Below, one piece after another: positions 42,613-50,519 of a stretch of 52,218 nt of DNA. The DNA is from an uncultured Verrucomicrobiota bacterium (GTDB taxonomy: Bacteria; Verrucomicrobiota; Verrucomicrobiia; Verrucomicrobiales; Verrucomicrobiaceae). Positions within the stretch are counted from its first letter, which is position 1, and every line of letters starts with the position of its first letter. The position numbers and the translations under genes were made by a program. The DNA is taken from the NCBI GenBank assembly GCA_903854655.1, contig CAINXC010000270.1, forward strand, positions 1-52,218. The letters are read 5' to 3'. Below the pieces are notes generated by a model. That model saw only the letters and a list, made by a program, of their open reading frames with translations. It was not told where the DNA came from and searched no databases.

Positions 42613-42836
42613 TTTACTCCTCCCTTGGTTAGAAGGACGGGCACCGAGACTCCCATGGCCTTGGCAAAAAGCTCAAGCGTCCCCAGCGTTACATTGCGTT
42701 CACAACGCTCCACTGAGCCGACGTAGGTGCGGTGGACCTCGCAGTGGGCCGCAAAGGTGTCCTGGGACAGTTGCTCCCTTGCCCTGTAAGCCCGGAGGTT
42801 CTCCGCCAGCACTGCTCTCAATGCATTCTTTGCCAT
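42609..42836 (-). CDS. XRE-family HTH regulator, probable restriction controller (C) protein
   Basis: 75 residues from ATG 42836; an upstream in-frame start at 42989 adds non-conserved sequence. A single XRE-type helix-turn-helix (LRAYRAREQLSQDTFAAHC, EVHRTYVGSVERCERNV, TLGTLELFAKAMGV) covers the protein, the size of C proteins. In type II systems these activate their own operon and delay endonuclease expression. The stop overlaps the endonuclease GTG (GTGA), so C and R are coupled. A palindrome-like AGGC-GACA-GCCT at 42866-42877 upstream is a possible operator. Confidence 0.8.
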   Translation of the reverse strand: MAKNALRAVLAENLRAYRAREQLSQDTFAAHCEVHRTYVGSVERCERNVTLGTLELFAKAMGVSVPVLLTKGGVK

Positions 42837-42987
42837 GCCCAAGCAAATAGGGCAATGATGACCATGAGGCGACAGCCTATGGGTAGCATCTTGGCAGCGG
42901 CCGTTCGCGGCGGAGTCAACTACCCCACCACCCCCGGTTTCTGGCGGATCCCAATGAGGTGCGCCAGATGACAAGGGAACAAGCACC

Positions 42988-43188
42988 ATGAAGACAATGA
43001 GCCGGAAACGTTACGGCAGTGATTTCAAAGCCCAGGCCGCAGAACTCGTCAAGCTGGGCACAACCGTGCCACAAGTGGCCGGGTAGCCGGGCATTGGCAC
43101 CAGCCTGCTCTACCAGTGGACCCAGGGCACGCGGGGCAGGGCGCAGCTCGACCGCGCAGCCCTCCGAGCCGTGGGCGAAGTGCACTGA
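42988..43188 (+). pseudogene. decayed IS3-family orfA (transposase HTH) remnant
   Basis: From ATG 42988 the translation starts MKTMSRKRYGSDFKAQAAEL and continues VKLGTTVPQVAG, an IS3/IS911 OrfA helix-turn-helix N-terminus. A TAG at 43084 breaks it in what should be the 'REL' position. The frame then reads PGIGTSLLYQWTQG, matching the next OrfA segment, before a TGA at 43186. No OrfB follows, so only a fragment of the insertion sequence remains. Confidence 0.7.
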
Positions 43189-43213
43189 CGTGCAGCGGGT
43201 GAAATGAACCGGC

Positions 43214-43569
43214 AAGGACGCTTTCGAAGTCCTCAAGATGGAGGCCGTGCCGGAGGGTTTTCGTTTCACCTTCACCCGGCCCGGGGAGCCGGGGAGCGCC
43301 CTGGCCGCCTGCGGCTACACCTTCCTTCACCATTCCAAGGATGGCAGACCGGAGGTGGAAATCTGGCCGGTTGTCGCTCACCCCGCCAGCGTCTCCGAAG
43401 GGGGCGCAGCGTAATCCTGCGCTGCGACGGCTGCGCGCATGTGTTTCACCTGACCGGCATCCGCTCCCGCGAGGGGCTGCCGCTGCTCCATCCCCCGCTT
43501 TTTACACCCTCAGTCGCAGGCCCTGAGGGGGGTGAAGAAAAAATTCATTTTTTTCTCGAACAGTTTTGA
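43214..43569 (+). pseudogene. C-terminal remnant of a large PVC-type secreted dehydrogenase/heme protein
   Basis: Two frames give conserved-looking pieces. Frame 2 (43214-43414) reads KDAFEVLKMEAVPEGFRF and TFTRPGEPGSAL; frame 1 after about 43415 reads CAHVFHLTGIRSREGLPLLH up to a stop at 43567. They resemble the C-terminal end of the large secreted sugar-dehydrogenase/heme-binding proteins of PVC bacteria, as I recall their pattern (E-V-L-x-M ... G-F-x-F-T-F-T, then G-x-R-S-x-E-G-x-P-L-L-H-P). The match is from memory, and the sequence is frameshifted and truncated. Confidence 0.4.
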
Positions 43570-43703
43570 ACGGATTCAAACCACCCCCCACTAACCCCAT
43601 CAACAGTGAACGCCGGGCGACCGGCCTGAGCTGGTCTTGAGAGTCAATTGGTTGTTGTCACTAAACCCACGCGTGTGGGAACTGTGTTGAGGTTGATGCC
43701 ATA

Positions 43704-43745
43704 GAGGCCGGGTGGAATCGGGAGCCACCCGGCCTCACTCTTTTT
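43704..43745 (+). terminator. Rho-independent terminator-like hairpin
   Basis: GAGGCCGGGTGG (43704-43715) and CCACCCGGCCTC (43725-43736) form a perfect 12-bp GC-rich stem with a 9-nt loop, followed by ACTCTTTTT. The T-run favours the plus strand, where the only upstream gene is the decayed remnant. On the minus strand it lies just past the stop of the DUF1080 gene but lacks a T-run. Confidence 0.75.
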
Positions 43746-43770
43746 ACGAGGCGTGTTTTTCTCGGGCTGG

Positions 43771-44427
43771 TTACTCCAGCACCTTGATTTTCAGGTTCTT
43801 GTACCAGACGGGTGCCTGGGCCTTGCCGTGCAGGCCTTGCAGGCCCAGGGGGCCTTTGCGGGCGAAATCCTTCAGGGCGACGGCGAACTTGTTGGGCGTG
43901 CCATCGGGATTCTTTTTCGCCTCGGTCCAGTTGTTGAGGTCGGCGTGGATGACTTCCTCGCCATTGAAGACCACGGAGACGAGGCTGTCCTTGCAGGTGA
44001 TGGTGAAGTGGTTCCAATCGCCCACGGGCTTGGCCATGTCCTTGGAGGGCGGCATGGCATCATAAATCGCGGCGACCATGCCGTACTTGCTTCCGTCGGT
44101 GTTTTCGTGGACCTGGATTTCCAGGGCGGCGAGGGCGTTCTTGATGTTGCTGGAGTGCAGAAAGACGCCGCTGTTGGATTCCTTGGCGACCTTGAAGTCG
44201 AGGTCGAGGATGAAGTTGCCATACGACTCCTTGGTCCAGAGCGTTTCATGGTCGCCCGCGACGAGTTCGCCGTTGGTCCAGGTCCATTTAGCGGGGGAGA
44301 CGGCGTCGGACAAGTCCTGGGCGAACAGGTCCTTCCAGCCGGTGGTGTCCGGGGGAGGGGTGGCGGCGGTGGCAAAGGAAGCGCAGGCAAAAGCTGCGAC
44401 GGCGAGGGTGAGGATGGATTTGTTCAT
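43771..44427 (-). CDS. DUF1080 (3-keto-disaccharide hydrolase-type) secreted protein
   Basis: 218 residues from ATG 44427, which gives a signal peptide (MNKSILTLAVAAFACASFATA); the in-frame start at 44469 is less likely. The DUF1080 concanavalin-like fold is recognisable: WKDLFAQDLS, WTWTNGELVAGDHETLWT, NFILDLDFKVAKESNSGVFLHS (quoted in part), ALEIQVHEN, PVGDWNHFTITCK, VVFNGEEVIHADLN and GPLGLQGLHG. Family members include keto-disaccharide and other glycoside hydrolases, and many are uncharacterised. Exported to the periplasm. No partner gene is directly adjacent. Confidence 0.88.
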   Translation of the reverse strand: MNKSILTLAVAAFACASFATAATPPPDTTGWKDLFAQDLSDAVSPAKWTWTNGELVAGDHETLWTKESYGNFILDLDFKVAKESNSGVFLHSSNIKNALAALEIQVHENTDGSKYGMVAAIYDAMPPSKDMAKPVGDWNHFTITCKDSLVSVVFNGEEVIHADLNNWTEAKKNPDGTPNKFAVALKDFARKGPLGLQGLHGKAQAPVWYKNLKIKVLE

Positions 44428-44655
44428 CCCGGCGAGCATGGCAGCGGGCCGTGAAAAGCACAAGGGCATTGGCTTCCGGGCCGTCCGCCCGGAGGGTGGC
44501 GGCAGGATGGAGTCCGGATGGTGTCACTTTTTTAATGAAGTTCTTTTTCACGATTTTCGGATTTCATGTCAGAAAGCAGGGGCTGCGTGCAATGAGGGCG
44601 ATGACAAAGGCGCCGCTGGTACTCCGCCGGCCCTGCTTCAATCCGCTTTACCCTG

Positions 44656-45978
44656 ATGCGCTGTTCCAGTACAACCGCCCGCATGTCATGCCAGCATCGC
44701 AAACAAAACCCGGTCGCAGTCCTGCTCGCTCGTGGGCGGCCTGTGGTTTTGGCGTTGCTGCTGCTGTGCCTGCTGCCGGCGCGGCGCTCGCTGGGTGAGG
44801 AGCATGTGGATTTGACGCTGGGCTACTATCTGGAGGACAACCATCGCGTCGAGGTCTGGAGCCCGGCGCTGCTGTGGGAGATGGATGTGAACCCAAGCAC
44901 GGTCTTCCGCCTGCAGGGCACGTACGATGTGGTGTCCGGCGCCTCGCCCACCGGCGCGCCGCCGCAGCGGCAGACGAAGGCGGTCACCACGGAAACCGTG
45001 GCCAGCAGCAGCCAGAGGGTGATCACCGGCTACCAGTTCATCTCGGGCCCCACACCGGGATCGCCCGGCACCCAGGTGCCGGTCTATGGCAACGTCTCCA
45101 GCAGCACCAGGATCAAGCAGACAAAGCTGGTGCCGTTTGGGCCGCCGATCCTGCCTCTGCAGACCTTCAAGGACCAGCGCCTGGGCATTGACATGGAGTG
45201 GGAGCACCACAGCGACGACTGGGTGTACACGGGCGGGCTGGCGGTGGGCAACGAATCGGACTACACCTCGCTGGCGGGCACCGCCAAGATCGGGCGTGAA
45301 TTCAACCACAAGGCCACCCTGGTGACCTTCGGCGTTTCGCTGGACCACGACTGGGTGCGCGATCCCGTGCAGCACAAATGGGAGCCCAAGGACACGCAGG
45401 AGAGCATCCTCGGCCTCACCCAGGCGATTGACCCGAAGACCCTGCTCACGCTCAGCGGCACGCTCGGCGCCGCCCAGGGCTATCTCGACGACCAGTACAA
45501 GTACGCCAGCGTCAACGGCCTGATCGAGCACGAGAAGCGGCCGGACTCGCGCGAGCGGCGCGTGGCCATGCTCCTCCTCAACCGGACCTTCGACTCCCTG
45601 CACGGCAGCCTGGAGGCGAGCTACCGCTTCTACAACGACAGCTACGGGATCGACGCGCACACCTTCGGCCTCGCCTGGTATCAGCACCTGGGAAAGTATG
45701 TGATTCTATCCCCCAGCGTGCGCTACTATCAGCAGTCCGCCGCCGATTTCTATGCGGTGAGCTTCGCCGGCAATCCGGTGAACTTCTCCTCGGACTACCG
45801 CCTGTCGAAGCTCGCCACCCTCACCTACGGGCTGAAGCTGGTGGTGAAATTGAGCGGGCGGGTCAATTTCAACGTGTCCTACGATCGCTACACCATGTGG
45901 GGCCGCGACGGGGTGACCTCGCAGGACGCCTATCCTTCGGCAAACATCATGAGCATGGGGTTCAGGCTATGGTTCTGA
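44656..45978 (+). CDS. DUF3570 outer-membrane barrel-like protein with flavinylation-like motif
   Basis: 440 residues from ATG 44656 (ATG 44683 also fits). Signal-like segment RPVVLALLLLCLLPARRSLG about 28-47, then alternating strands to the C-terminal aromatic FRLWF, as expected for an outer-membrane barrel. Recognised as DUF3570 by its sequence and by the downstream ApbE and DUF4266 genes. Residues 91-97 are DVVSGAS, followed by PTGAPP. This matches the D-x-x-S-G-A-T/S pattern at which ApbE attaches FMN to NqrC/RnfG-type proteins. The stop overlaps the apbE ATG by 10 nt. Confidence 0.85.
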   Translation: MRCSSTTARMSCQHRKQNPVAVLLARGRPVVLALLLLCLLPARRSLGEEHVDLTLGYYLEDNHRVEVWSPALLWEMDVNPSTVFRLQGTYDVVSGASPTGAPPQRQTKAVTTETVASSSQRVITGYQFISGPTPGSPGTQVPVYGNVSSSTRIKQTKLVPFGPPILPLQTFKDQRLGIDMEWEHHSDDWVYTGGLAVGNESDYTSLAGTAKIGREFNHKATLVTFGVSLDHDWVRDPVQHKWEPKDTQESILGLTQAIDPKTLLTLSGTLGAAQGYLDDQYKYASVNGLIEHEKRPDSRERRVAMLLLNRTFDSLHGSLEASYRFYNDSYGIDAHTFGLAWYQHLGKYVILSPSVRYYQQSAADFYAVSFAGNPVNFSSDYRLSKLATLTYGLKLVVKLSGRVNFNVSYDRYTMWGRDGVTSQDAYPSANIMSMGFRLWF

Positions 45979-46940
45979 GCGCGCCCATCGAAACCACCGC
46001 CCCGCTGCTGTGGGGCAAGGACGACTGGTGCCAGTCGCACTTCCGCGCCATGGGCACGGGCTGCCAGATCATCTTCCGCGCCTCCTCCCGCAAGCAGGGC
46101 GCGGCCTTCCGCGACGCCGCGGTCGGCTGGGTCGCCGAGTTTGAGAGGAAGTACTCCCGGTACAGGGAGGACAGCATGATCTCCGCCATCAATCGTGCCG
46201 CCGGGGATGGCTGGGTCTGGGCGGATGCGGAGCTGGAAAGCATCTTTTCGCTCTGCGACCACTACCACTGGAGCACGGGCGGTGTGTTTGACCCCACCGC
46301 GCTGCCGCTCCAGCGCCTTTGGGACTACAAGGCGGAGCGACCGGTGATCCCTTCTGACAAGGCGATTGAGGCGGCGTTGTCGCTGGTGGGCTGGAACCAG
46401 GTGGAGCGCGAGCCTGGTCGCGTGCGCCTGCCCGCGCCGGGCATGGCCGTTGACCTCGGCGGCATCGGCAAGGAGTACGCCGTGGACCGCGTGATCGAGC
46501 AGTCCCGGCCCTTCGGCATCATCGACATCATGGTCGATTTCGGCCGCGATGTGCGCGCCTCCGGCGTGGCCCCGGACGGCGGCCCCTGGCGCGTGGGCCT
46601 TGAGCATCCGCTGGACCCTGGCACCTGCTGGGGCGGGGTGCGGGCTTCGAACCGCGCCGTCACCACTTCCGGCGACTACTTGCGCGGCTTCGAAATCGAG
46701 GGCCGCCGCTACAGCCACATCATTGATCCGCGCACCGGCCGCCCCATCGACAACGGCTGCTGTTCCGCCTCCGTGATCGCGCCCACCTGCACCGAGGCGG
46801 GCGCACTTTCCACCGCCGCGCTGATCTTGGGCGCCGAGCAGGGGCTGCGCTTGATCGAGCGCTCCGGCCTCGCCCAGGGGTGCGTGTGGCAGGGCGGCGC
46901 CCGCCACGAGAGCCACCGCCTTGCCGCCTGCCTTCTCTGA
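45969..46940 (+). CDS. apbE: FAD:protein FMN transferase (ApbE)
   Basis: Transfers FMN from FAD to a Thr/Ser of target proteins, using Mg2+. 323 residues from ATG 45969. Seen: MGTGCQIIFRA, FDPTALPLQRLWD, VDLGGIGKEYAVDRV (FAD/metal-binding region), NRAVTTSGDYLRGF and YSHIIDPRTGRP. It has no signal peptide or lipobox, unlike exported ApbE, so modification may occur before export or the start may be misread. It lies between DUF3570 (10-nt overlap) and DUF4266 (9-nt gap), so one operon is likely. Confidence 0.92.
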   Translation: MVLSAPIETTAPLLWGKDDWCQSHFRAMGTGCQIIFRASSRKQGAAFRDAAVGWVAEFERKYSRYREDSMISAINRAAGDGWVWADAELESIFSLCDHYHWSTGGVFDPTALPLQRLWDYKAERPVIPSDKAIEAALSLVGWNQVEREPGRVRLPAPGMAVDLGGIGKEYAVDRVIEQSRPFGIIDIMVDFGRDVRASGVAPDGGPWRVGLEHPLDPGTCWGGVRASNRAVTTSGDYLRGFEIEGRRYSHIIDPRTGRPIDNGCCSASVIAPTCTEAGALSTAALILGAEQGLRLIERSGLAQGCVWQGGARHESHRLAACLL

Positions 46941-46949
46941 TTTCAAACC

Positions 46950-47156
46950 ATGAAAGCCCTGCTTCTCTTCGTCCTCTGCCTGTCCATCTGCCAATGCACC
47001 GAAGTGCGCCCCTGGCAGCGGGGCAAGCTCTCGGATTACACCATGCGCCCGGACCGTGATCCCCTGGCCCTGGCCTTTGGCGAGCACATCTATTTTTCCC
47101 GCGAAGCCGCCACCGGCGGGCGCGGCATCGGTGGGGGCGGTTGCGGCTGCAATTGA
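46950..47156 (+). CDS. DUF4266 small lipoprotein-like protein
   Basis: 68 residues. A hydrophobic leader (MKALLLFVLCLSICQC) ends in a cysteine in a weak lipobox. The mature part follows the DUF4266 pattern: VRPWQRGKLSDYTM, DPLALAFGEHIYFSRE and the Gly/Cys tail GIGGGGCGCN. The family is nearly always encoded beside DUF3570 and ApbE, and its role is unknown. It begins 9 nt after apbE, and ThuA follows 17 nt later. Confidence 0.87.
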   Translation: MKALLLFVLCLSICQCTEVRPWQRGKLSDYTMRPDRDPLALAFGEHIYFSREAATGGRGIGGGGCGCN

Positions 47157-47173
47157 ACAGGCTACTGTTGATC

Positions 47174-47902
47174 ATGAAGAAAATCCTGGCCCTCCTGCTC
47201 CCGGCGCTGCTCGCCGGTCTTTCCTTCGCCGCCGATGCCCCGCCGAAGCTGAAGGTGCTGCTGATCACCGGCGGCCACGGCTTTGAGCAGCGGCCCTTCT
47301 TCAAGGTGTTCCATGACAATCCGGAGATTGACCTCACCACCGCCGAGCACGCCAAGACCAGCGCCACGGCGTATGACCGCGACGACTTGTTAAACTTCGA
47401 TGTCGTGGTGCTCTACGACATGCCGATGGTGATCAGCGAAGCCCAGAAGGCGAAGTTCCTGTCGTTGTTCGACAAGGGTGTTGGCGTGGTGGTGCTGCAC
47501 CATGCCGTGGTTTCCTTCCAGGACTGGCCGGAGTACGAGCAGATCATCGGCGGCCGCTATCCCAAGCCGCCCGCCGGCCAGCCGCAGGTCACGGATGTGG
47601 TGGGCTACCTGCATGACCAGGAGGTGCCGGTCACTATCGTCGCGAAGGACCATCCCATCACCGCCGGTCTGAAGGACTTCACCATCCACGATGAGATTTA
47701 CTGGGGCTTCCGCGTGGGCAAGGACATCACCCCTCTGCTGTCAACGACCAACGAAAAAAGTGGCAAGCCCCTGGCCTGGACGCGGCAGCAAGGCAGGTCC
47801 CGCCTGGTCTATCTCCAGCTCGGCCATGATCATCAGGCCTGGGACAATCCGAACTACCCGGTGCTGGTGGCGCGCAGCATTCGCTGGGTGGCCGGGCGCT
47901 GA
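47174..47902 (+). CDS. ThuA-domain secreted protein
   Basis: 242 residues from ATG 47174 (start at 47141 rejected: it lies inside the DUF4266 gene and spoils the signal peptide). Signal peptide MKKILALLLPALLAGLSFAA. ThuA-like amidotransferase-fold core: VLLITGGHGFEQ, LNFDVVVLYDMPM, GVGVVVLHHAVVSFQDWPEY, HDEIYWGFRVG, KPLAWTRQQGRSRLVYLQLG and HDHQAWDNPNYPVLVARSI (each a separate segment). ThuA proteins are linked to disaccharide (trehalose/sucrose) utilisation. It probably closes the DUF3570-apbE-DUF4266 transcript. Confidence 0.87.
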   Translation: MKKILALLLPALLAGLSFAADAPPKLKVLLITGGHGFEQRPFFKVFHDNPEIDLTTAEHAKTSATAYDRDDLLNFDVVVLYDMPMVISEAQKAKFLSLFDKGVGVVVLHHAVVSFQDWPEYEQIIGGRYPKPPAGQPQVTDVVGYLHDQEVPVTIVAKDHPITAGLKDFTIHDEIYWGFRVGKDITPLLSTTNEKSGKPLAWTRQQGRSRLVYLQLGHDHQAWDNPNYPVLVARSIRWVAGR

Positions 47903-47957
47903 TGCCACCTGGTATCCTACAACCCCTTAAAGGGTGAGGCGGGCTTTCCATGTGCCC

Positions 47958-47993
47958 CATAGGTCATATTGGTCGTATAGGACCTATTCATCT
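47958..47993. repeat. 9-nt periodic repeat, four degenerate units
   Basis: CATAGGTCA, TATTGGTCG, TATAGGACC and TATTCATCT lie in tandem in the gap after the ThuA gene. The first and third units also form an inverted repeat (ATAGGTC 47959-47965, GACCTAT 47981-47987). No coding frame there is supported. Confidence 0.5.
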
Positions 47994-48007
47994 GCGCGAG
48001 GCCTCCC

Positions 48008-48382
48008 TCACTCAAATTCCGTCTCGCGGTCCGCTGAGGAGAAGCAGATCACCATCTCCGCATCCGCACCATCCAGGGCATGGGCGTTGTGCCACTGGCC
48101 TGCGGGGATGGAGATGGTGTCGCCGGGCTCGATGATGTACTTCTCATCGCCCAGCGAGTGCTCCAGGCGGCCGGACAGCAGGTGCAGGATCTCATCGCAG
48201 TTCGGGTGGCGGTGGCGGGGGTTGGTCTGATCGGCGGGAATGATCACGCGCCCGAAGGTCATCGTGGTGGAGTTGCCGAGCTTGCGCGAGGCCAGCCAGG
48301 TGAGCTTGCCCCAGGGCTGGTCGAGGAGTTCGCCATCGGCGAATTTGCGGAGAGGTGAGGCGGGCATGAGGTGGATAGACAC
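48008..48382 (-). CDS. single-domain cupin protein
   Basis: 124 residues. Cupin motif 1 is in NPRHRHPNCDEILHLLSG (His, His and Glu metal ligands) and motif 2 in PGDTISIPAGQWHNAHAL (His). Single-cupin proteins may be isomerases, dioxygenases or ligand sensors. It starts 6 nt after the stop of the MFS transporter gene, so they are an operon and it may act on the transported compound (inference). Confidence 0.85.
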   Translation of the reverse strand: MSIHLMPASPLRKFADGELLDQPWGKLTWLASRKLGNSTTMTFGRVIIPADQTNPRHRHPNCDEILHLLSGRLEHSLGDEKYIIEPGDTISIPAGQWHNAHALDGADAEMVICFSSADRETEFE

Positions 48383-48388
48383 GCGGGC

Positions 48389-49597
48389 TCATTCAGCCTT
48401 CTTCGCGGGATTCTTGAAGAACAGCAGGAACACCACCATGACGCCCACGGCGAGCCAGGCGGGTGTCATCCAGATGCCGTTCCAGTCATGCAGAAGGGTG
48501 CCTTGCGGCGTGGCCAGCTTGTGGGCATCCATTGACTTGCCGGCGAGGAAGGTGCCGACCAGCGCGCCGATGCCCCAGAGGATGAAGGCGATGAACCCCT
48601 GCGCCGCGCCGCGCATGCGCTCCGTGCATTCGTCATCCACGTAAAGCTGCCCGGCGATGAAGAGGAAGTCATAGCACACGCCGTGCAGCAGGATGGCCAT
48701 GACAATGAGCGCGGTGGCGGAGCTTGTCGCGCTGCCGGCCAGCAGGAAGTAGCGCGCGGCCCAGCACAGGATGCCGATCAGGATCGTGGTCTTGTAGTTC
48801 AGCTTCCTGAGCATCACGGGCAGCAGGAACAGGAAGATCACATCCGATACCTGGGCCAGCGTCATCTTGCCGGCGAAATCCTTCCAGCCCAGCTCGGTGA
48901 GATACACACCGAGGTTGACGAAGTAGAAGTACAGCGGGATGCAGATGAGGAACATGCACAGGATGAAGATGGCGAAGGTGGGTTTCTTCAGCAGCGCCAG
49001 CGCATCCAGCCCCAGCACCTCCCCCAGGCTGACGTTCTGGCCCTTCTTCAAGGGGGGCGTGTGCGGCAGGGTCAGGCTGAACAGCCCGAAGACAATGGAA
49101 GCGCCGCCGGCCAGGTAGTACTGGGCTGGCGACTGCTCGGCCTTCAGAAAACTCACGGCCCAGCCGCCCGCGATCCAGCCCACGGCGGAGAAGATCTTCA
49201 CGCGCGGAAAGTCCTGCTTCGAATCCGCGAGGTGGTGCAGCGACAAGGAATTGCCCAGCGCGAGGGTGGGCACATACAGCGCGCAATACAGGATCAGCAT
49301 CGGGAAGAATGTCCCGAAGGTTCTCAGTTGCGGCAGACAGCAGAGGACGGCCCCGCCGAGGATGCCCAGCACGGCGAGCAGCTTTTCGGAGGCAAAGTAC
49401 CGGTCCGCTATCAGGCCCACAAAGAACGGCGAAATGATCGCCCCCCAGGCGAAGGCTCCATAGGCCAGCCCGATCTCCGCGCCGCTGAACTTCAGCGTGC
49501 CCAGGTAGCTGCCGAGGGTGGAGTACCAGGCGCTCCACAGGAAGTACTGAAGGAACATGAACAGGCAGAGCCGGATCTTGAGCGTGGTCTGTGACAT
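48389..49597 (-). CDS. MFS transporter, nucleoside:H+ symporter (NupG-like)
   Basis: 402 residues with about 12 transmembrane helices. Resembles the NHS/NupG family: LCLFMFLQYFLWSAWYSTLG, AFAWGAIISPFFVGLIADRYF (quoted in part: SPFFVGLIADRYF), LGNSLSLHHL, VGWIAGGWAVSF and the late GVCYDFLFIAGQLYVDDE. It imports a nucleoside or related small molecule in symport with protons; the substrate is not decided. The cupin gene follows 6 nt later on the same strand. Confidence 0.87.
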   Translation of the reverse strand: MSQTTLKIRLCLFMFLQYFLWSAWYSTLGSYLGTLKFSGAEIGLAYGAFAWGAIISPFFVGLIADRYFASEKLLAVLGILGGAVLCCLPQLRTFGTFFPMLILYCALYVPTLALGNSLSLHHLADSKQDFPRVKIFSAVGWIAGGWAVSFLKAEQSPAQYYLAGGASIVFGLFSLTLPHTPPLKKGQNVSLGEVLGLDALALLKKPTFAIFILCMFLICIPLYFYFVNLGVYLTELGWKDFAGKMTLAQVSDVIFLFLLPVMLRKLNYKTTILIGILCWAARYFLLAGSATSSATALIVMAILLHGVCYDFLFIAGQLYVDDECTERMRGAAQGFIAFILWGIGALVGTFLAGKSMDAHKLATPQGTLLHDWNGIWMTPAWLAVGVMVVFLLFFKNPAKKAE

Positions 49598-49670
49598 GGT
49601 GGGAGGAGGGGGCGCAAAAGTTTATCGCCCGCGCTTGCGCAGCATACGAAGCCACCGGAAGTAAGGTATC

Positions 49671-50435
49671 ATGAAAGTGCTCGCCTGCCTCCTTGCCCTG
49701 TCCTTGCTCGCTGGTTCCGCCCGTGCCGAAGCTCCTGCCGCCTCGTCTGCCAACACCGCCATCGTTTCCGTGGGGAAGCTGGAGAAGGATTCCTATGACT
49801 GGGAGCAGCGCCACGCGGCGATTTTGGCGACCAAGGACAAGATCAATCCTGAGCTGGTGTTCATCGGTGATTCCATCACGCACTTCTGGGCCGATCCCTC
49901 CCACGGCAATCGCGGCGCGGATGCCATGAAGGACCTGTGTGCCGGCCGTGCCATGCTGAACCTGGGCTTCGGCTGGGACCGGACGCAGAACGTGCTGTAC
50001 CGCATCGAAAACGGCGAACTCGACGGCCTTCATCCGAAGTTCGTCGTCATCCACATCGGCACCAATAATCTCGCCGGCACCAATAATCTCGCCGGCACCA
50101 AGAACGCGCGTGAAAACACGCCGGCTGAAATTGCCGAGGCCATCACGCTCATCGTTGACCGGGTCGAAGCCAAATGCCCCGAGGCGAAGATTGTGCTGAT
50201 GGCCGTGTTTCCTCGCGGCGAGAAACCCACCGACCCCAAGCGCGCCAAGATCGCCGCCATCAATGAGATCATCGCCAAGCTGGCCAGACCGCGCCTGACC
50301 TACCTGGACATCACCAACAAGCTCACCAATCCCGATGGCACGATCTCCAAAGAGGTGATGGCTGATCGCCTGCACCCCACGAGCCAGGGCTACGCCATCT
50401 GGGCCGAGGCATTGAAACCTCTGCTGGCCAAGTGA
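49671..50435 (+). CDS. secreted SGNH/PAF-acetylhydrolase-like hydrolase
   Basis: 254 residues. Signal peptide MKVLACLLALSLLAGSARA. SGNH blocks: VFIGDSITHFW (Ser), LGFGWDRTQNVL (Gly), HIGTNNLAGT (Asn) and DRLHPTSQGY (catalytic D and H). Odd: directly at the Asn block the segment GTNNLA is repeated in tandem by an 18-bp duplication (50058-50093), so the active-site loop is six residues longer than expected. It diverges from the MFS gene. Probably a periplasmic acyl/acetyl esterase. Confidence 0.87.
   Translation: MKVLACLLALSLLAGSARAEAPAASSANTAIVSVGKLEKDSYDWEQRHAAILATKDKINPELVFIGDSITHFWADPSHGNRGADAMKDLCAGRAMLNLGFGWDRTQNVLYRIENGELDGLHPKFVVIHIGTNNLAGTNNLAGTKNARENTPAEIAEAITLIVDRVEAKCPEAKIVLMAVFPRGEKPTDPKRAKIAAINEIIAKLARPRLTYLDITNKLTNPDGTISKEVMADRLHPTSQGYAIWAEALKPLLAK
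50058..50093. repeat. 18-bp in-frame tandem duplication in the SGNH gene
   Basis: GGCACCAATAATCTCGCC occurs twice without a spacer (50058-50075 and 50076-50093) and starts again as GGCACCAAGAAC. It doubles GTNNLA in the third SGNH block. Exact identity of the two copies suggests a recent slip. Confidence 0.95.
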
Positions 50436-50519
50436 TCAAAATCGCTGTCGCAACCTTCACTCCTCCAAGCTCATGATCGACCCCAAAGGCGCCCACTCGG
50501 TCATGCGAGTATTGAGTGG

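Noticed and set aside
42941..42967. CTGGCG/CGCCAG inverted repeat before the IS3 remnant as an IS end
   Set aside because: Only 6-bp arms, no matching end on the far side and no target duplication seen.
48669..50375. 568-residue minus frame spanning the MFS gene and the SGNH gene
   Set aside because: Crosses two well-supported genes in opposite orientations and shows no domain.
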